The notes under the pieces were generated by a model, which was given only the letters and a program-made list of their open reading frames with translations, ran no database searches and was not told the origin of the DNA. From an uncultured Desulfotignum sp. (lineage in GTDB: Bacteria > Desulfobacterota > Desulfobacteria > Desulfobacterales > Desulfobacteraceae), in contig CALGAJ010000015.1 in the NCBI GenBank assembly GCA_937951975.1, positions 1 to 8,739 on the forward strand: a DNA stretch of 8,739 nucleotides. Reading direction: 5' to 3'. The position numbers and the translations under genes were made by a program. The stretch's first letter is position 1. Every line of letters begins with the position of its first letter. This document shows positions 6,722 through 8,739 of this stretch, piece after piece.

Positions 6722-7777
6722 TCAGCAGGCACCCGGATCCGACACTTTCTGCAGTTTTTGAAGATTTTCAGGCTTGCCCAGTGCGATGAGCAGATCCCCT
6801 GCGCCGATCACGGTTTCCGGACCCGGGTTGAACACCATGTCGCCGGAGGATTGTTTGATTCCGACAATAAGGATATCAAACCGGGGCCGGATTCCGGAAT
6901 CTTTGACCATCTTCCCCACCATTTCGGATCGGTCTGATACCGGCAGCTCTTCCATCTGCAGGTTGATGTCCCCCCGGATGGCCAGATCCATCAGGCTGGT
7001 GGCCGTCGGTCTGAGCACACTTTGAACCAGGCGGAGGCCCCCGATATTATACGGCATGAAAACCCGCTCCGCTCCGGCCTGCTTCAACCGTGACACATGC
7101 GATTCCGTATCGGTCCGTGCGACAATGGTGATATCCGGATTCAGCTGCCGGGATGTCAGGGTGACAAACACGTTGGCGGCATCCTCAGCCAGGGCCGTGA
7201 TCAGGCACCTGGCTTTTTTCAATCCGGCAGACAAAAGCACCTCATCCATGGTGGCATCTCCGGGAATGAACAGCATTTTTTTCTGTTCCAGCTGCTCCAG
7301 GGCGGTTTGTTTTTTTTCAATAACCACCACGTCAAACCCTTCTTTTTTGATTCCCTGTGCCACCACCCGGCCGATTCTGCCGTACCCGCAGATAATGTAA
7401 TGGCCGGTAAGTTCATCAATGATTTTCTGCACCCTGCGCCTCCCGAGAATGTTCTGAAATTTTCCCTCCACAAGCATCTGGGCCAGAGAACCACCCAGAT
7501 AAAAAAATGCGCCCACGCCTCCGAAAATCACCAGCATGGTCATGATCCGGGCGATATCGGACAAAGGTCTCACTTCCATGAACCCGACCGTGGAAAGGGT
7601 GATGATCACCATGTACACACTTTCGATGAAACTCCACCCTTCCAGCGCCATATAGCCGGATGTACCGAACAGGATCACCAGAAAAATGAAAAAACTGCCC
7701 ATGACAATGGACCAGCCAAAAGGGTATTCTGTGCGCATCTGCAGCCGGAATCCCTTTAGTTTTTTCAGCAGACTCAT
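6722..7777 (-). CDS. Two-TM ion channel with RCK (TrkA-N/TrkA-C) domain, atypical filter
   Basis: A 351-residue protein with MthK-like architecture. It has TM1 (about 22-43), a pore helix with filter (50-68), TM2 with a Gly-Gly hinge (about 75-102), an RCK/TrkA-N Rossmann domain (about 126-240) and TrkA-C (about 268-340). The nucleotide loop GYGRIG (131-136), the acidic E154 after beta-2 and GD at 173-174 fit NAD(H) or another nucleotide as gating ligand. A tetramer in the inner membrane that controls K+ flux or membrane potential is the family role. The filter reads TLSTVGFMEV (60-69), so the second glycine of the K+ signature TVGYG is a methionine and the tyrosine is phenylalanine. Selectivity may therefore be altered. 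The ATG at 7777 has GGAGG (7784-7788) six bases upstream. A promoter lies 50-75 bases upstream, so expression independent of htpX is likely. No truncation is seen. Confidence 0.92.
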   Translation of the reverse strand: MSLLKKLKGFRLQMRTEYPFGWSIVMGSFFIFLVILFGTSGYMALEGWSFIESVYMVIITLSTVGFMEVRPLSDIARIMTMLVIFGGVGAFFYLGGSLAQMLVEGKFQNILGRRRVQKIIDELTGHYIICGYGRIGRVVAQGIKKEGFDVVVIEKKQTALEQLEQKKMLFIPGDATMDEVLLSAGLKKARCLITALAEDAANVFVTLTSRQLNPDITIVARTDTESHVSRLKQAGAERVFMPYNIGGLRLVQSVLRPTATSLMDLAIRGDINLQMEELPVSDRSEMVGKMVKDSGIRPRFDILIVGIKQSSGDMVFNPGPETVIGAGDLLIALGKPENLQKLQKVSDPGAC

Positions 7778-7825
7778 TCCTATCCTCCATGCGGTTCATG
7801 ATGCCGGTTGGTTTCAGGTTTCATT

Positions 7826-7854
7826 ACCATAAAGGGTGGCACCGCAGGAGTCAA
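7826..7854 (-). promoter_or_regulatory. Probable sigma70 promoter for the channel gene
   Basis: On the minus strand, TTGACT (7849-7854, 5/6) and TATGGT (7826-7831, 4/6) are separated by exactly 17 bases. This places the transcription start about 40 bases ahead of the ATG at 7777. The 158-base gap between htpX and the channel gene otherwise shows only an A/T tract (7911-7923). Confidence 0.42.
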
Positions 7855-7935
7855 GCAGTCGATACGGTATTCTCTGGTTGAATTTTATGTGACGATCAAC
7901 GTGTCAGATATTTTTTAAAAAAAGGCGTTGGCATA

Positions 7936-8739
7936 TCATGACAAAGAATCCCAGAACTTCCGGCTCTGCTCGGTCATGGTGGATTTTTGTTCCTTTGATT
8001 CCATGGGACCGGAATCATTGGATGATCCGGCTCCGGTCAGCCGCCGGATCCGGTCCTCCAGAGGGGGATGCGTGGAGAACAGACCAGCCAATCGTTTGCC
8101 GGACAAAGGATTGACAATAAACATGTGGGCCGTGGATGGATTGGCATTCACCCCAGCCCCCCGGCGGGTATATTCCCCGAGTTTGTTCAGGGCGGAAGCC
8201 AGCCCCTGGGGCCGGCCCGTGACCTGGGCCGCCGCGGCATCGGCCAGGTATTCCCTGGACCGGGACACCGCCATCTGCACCATCATGGCCGCCAGCGGCG
8301 CCAGGATGGACAGGATAATGACCCCCACGATTCCGGGGCCGCCTTCTTCACTGTCTCTGCCCCCGAAAATGGCGGAAAACCGGGCCATGGACGCCACGAA
8401 CATGATGGCCCCGGCCAGGGTCGCCACAATGGTGGAGATCAGGATGTCCCGGTTCTTGATATGACCCAGTTCATGGGCCAGGACCCCTTCGAGTTCCTCC
8501 TGGTCCATCAGCCGCAACAGTCCTTCCGTCACCGCCACCACCCCGTGCTCCGGATCCCTGCCCGTGGCAAAGGCATTGGGGGCCTGCTCGGGAATCACAT
8601 ACAATTTGGGCATGGGCAGGCAGGCCCGCTGGGCCAGCCTTGCCACGGTATCATGCAGTCCCGGTGCCTGGGACCGCTCCAGGGGCTGGGCCCGGTACAT
8701 TTTCAGTACAATGGTATGGGACTGCCAGTAGGAAAAAAA
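7936..8739 (-). CDS. htpX: HtpX family membrane zinc metalloprotease (M48B), N-terminus outside window
   Basis: HtpX degrades misfolded or damaged inner-membrane proteins, overlapping with FtsH in quality control. The frame stays open to the right edge. The 13 codons before the internal ATG at 8700 read FFSYWQSHTIVLK, followed by MYRAQ, which matches the conserved HtpX segment after TM2. The true start and TM1/TM2 therefore lie beyond the window, and 267 residues are visible. Numbering from the ATG at 8700, the zinc site is HELGH (76-80), with the third ligand E150 in SREYLAD. PNAFATGRDPEHGVVAVTEG (41-60) is the family signature. Hydrophobic segments at about 86-113 and 123-146 are the third and fourth helices, and FSTHPPLEDRIRRL is the conserved C-terminal block. 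A polar tail of about 30 residues ending FWDSLS follows. Downstream of the TGA there is a T7 run (7917-7923) but no clear hairpin. Probably functional. Confidence 0.95.
   Translation of the reverse strand, partial: FFSYWQSHTIVLKMYRAQPLERSQAPGLHDTVARLAQRACLPMPKLYVIPEQAPNAFATGRDPEHGVVAVTEGLLRLMDQEELEGVLAHELGHIKNRDILISTIVATLAGAIMFVASMARFSAIFGGRDSEEGGPGIVGVIILSILAPLAAMMVQMAVSRSREYLADAAAAQVTGRPQGLASALNKLGEYTRRGAGVNANPSTAHMFIVNPLSGKRLAGLFSTHPPLEDRIRRLTGAGSSNDSGPMESKEQKSTMTEQSRKFWDSLS

Noticed and set aside
7097..7759. A 220-codon plus-strand frame opposite the channel gene.
   Set aside because: His/Gln/Phe-rich composition without domain motifs; it is antisense to a gene with clear family signatures.
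7801..7881. A 26-codon plus-strand ORF in the gap between htpX and the channel gene.
   Set aside because: No ribosome site or promoter, and it overlaps the better-supported minus-strand promoter.
7891..7908. Imperfect palindrome around GTGACGATCAACGTGTC upstream of the channel gene.
   Set aside because: The arms do not pair beyond three or four bases when aligned properly.
7928..8464. A 178-codon plus-strand frame opposite htpX.
   Set aside because: It is antisense to the conserved HtpX catalytic region and has no motif of its own.

Overview
The window looks like chromosomal DNA from a GC-rich, Gram-negative anaerobe. The best guess is a sulfate-reducing deltaproteobacterium of the Desulfobacter/Desulfotignum kind. 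That rests on the overall feel of the proteins (an E. coli-length Asd, a DUF3124 exported protein, a DUF1638-hydantoinase fusion) and was not checked by any search. Seven protein genes fill almost all of the window, and no intergenic gap exceeds about 170 bases. I saw no rRNA, tRNA, CRISPR array, insertion sequence or phage gene.

Left part (1-3892, plus strand): a large gene entering from the left edge encodes a DUF1638 domain joined to a hydantoinase/oxoprolinase A (ASKHA-fold ATPase) domain. Its stop overlaps, as ATGA, the start of a 12-helix MFS transporter. The two are translationally coupled and form the tail of an operon whose front lies outside the window. No hydantoinase B gene follows. 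In other anaerobes, as I recall, DUF1638 proteins accompany corrinoid methyltransferases, so this may be the end of a methylated-compound (for example methylamine or betaine) uptake and demethylation operon. That is inference.

Middle part (3969-6043, minus strand): asd (aspartate-semialdehyde dehydrogenase) and, 125 bases upstream of it, nfo (endonuclease IV) are two complete housekeeping genes with all catalytic residues present. asd converges on the MFS gene, and a 12-bp perfect inverted repeat lies between them. The nfo start is best placed at 6043, which makes its nine metal ligands fall at the same numbers as in E. coli Nfo.

Right part (6044-8739): a divergent promoter region separates nfo from an exported DUF3124 protein (6210-6713, plus strand). 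That gene converges, with only 8 bases between stops, on a two-helix ion channel with an RCK/TrkA domain (6722-7777, minus strand). The channel's selectivity filter reads TVGFM instead of the K+ signature TVGYG. Upstream of it, also on the minus strand, is htpX, a membrane zinc protease cut by the right edge, so its first transmembrane segments are missing.

The most unusual items are the DUF1638-HyuA fusion coupled to a transporter and the non-canonical channel filter. Most of the remaining sequence is ordinary core genome.
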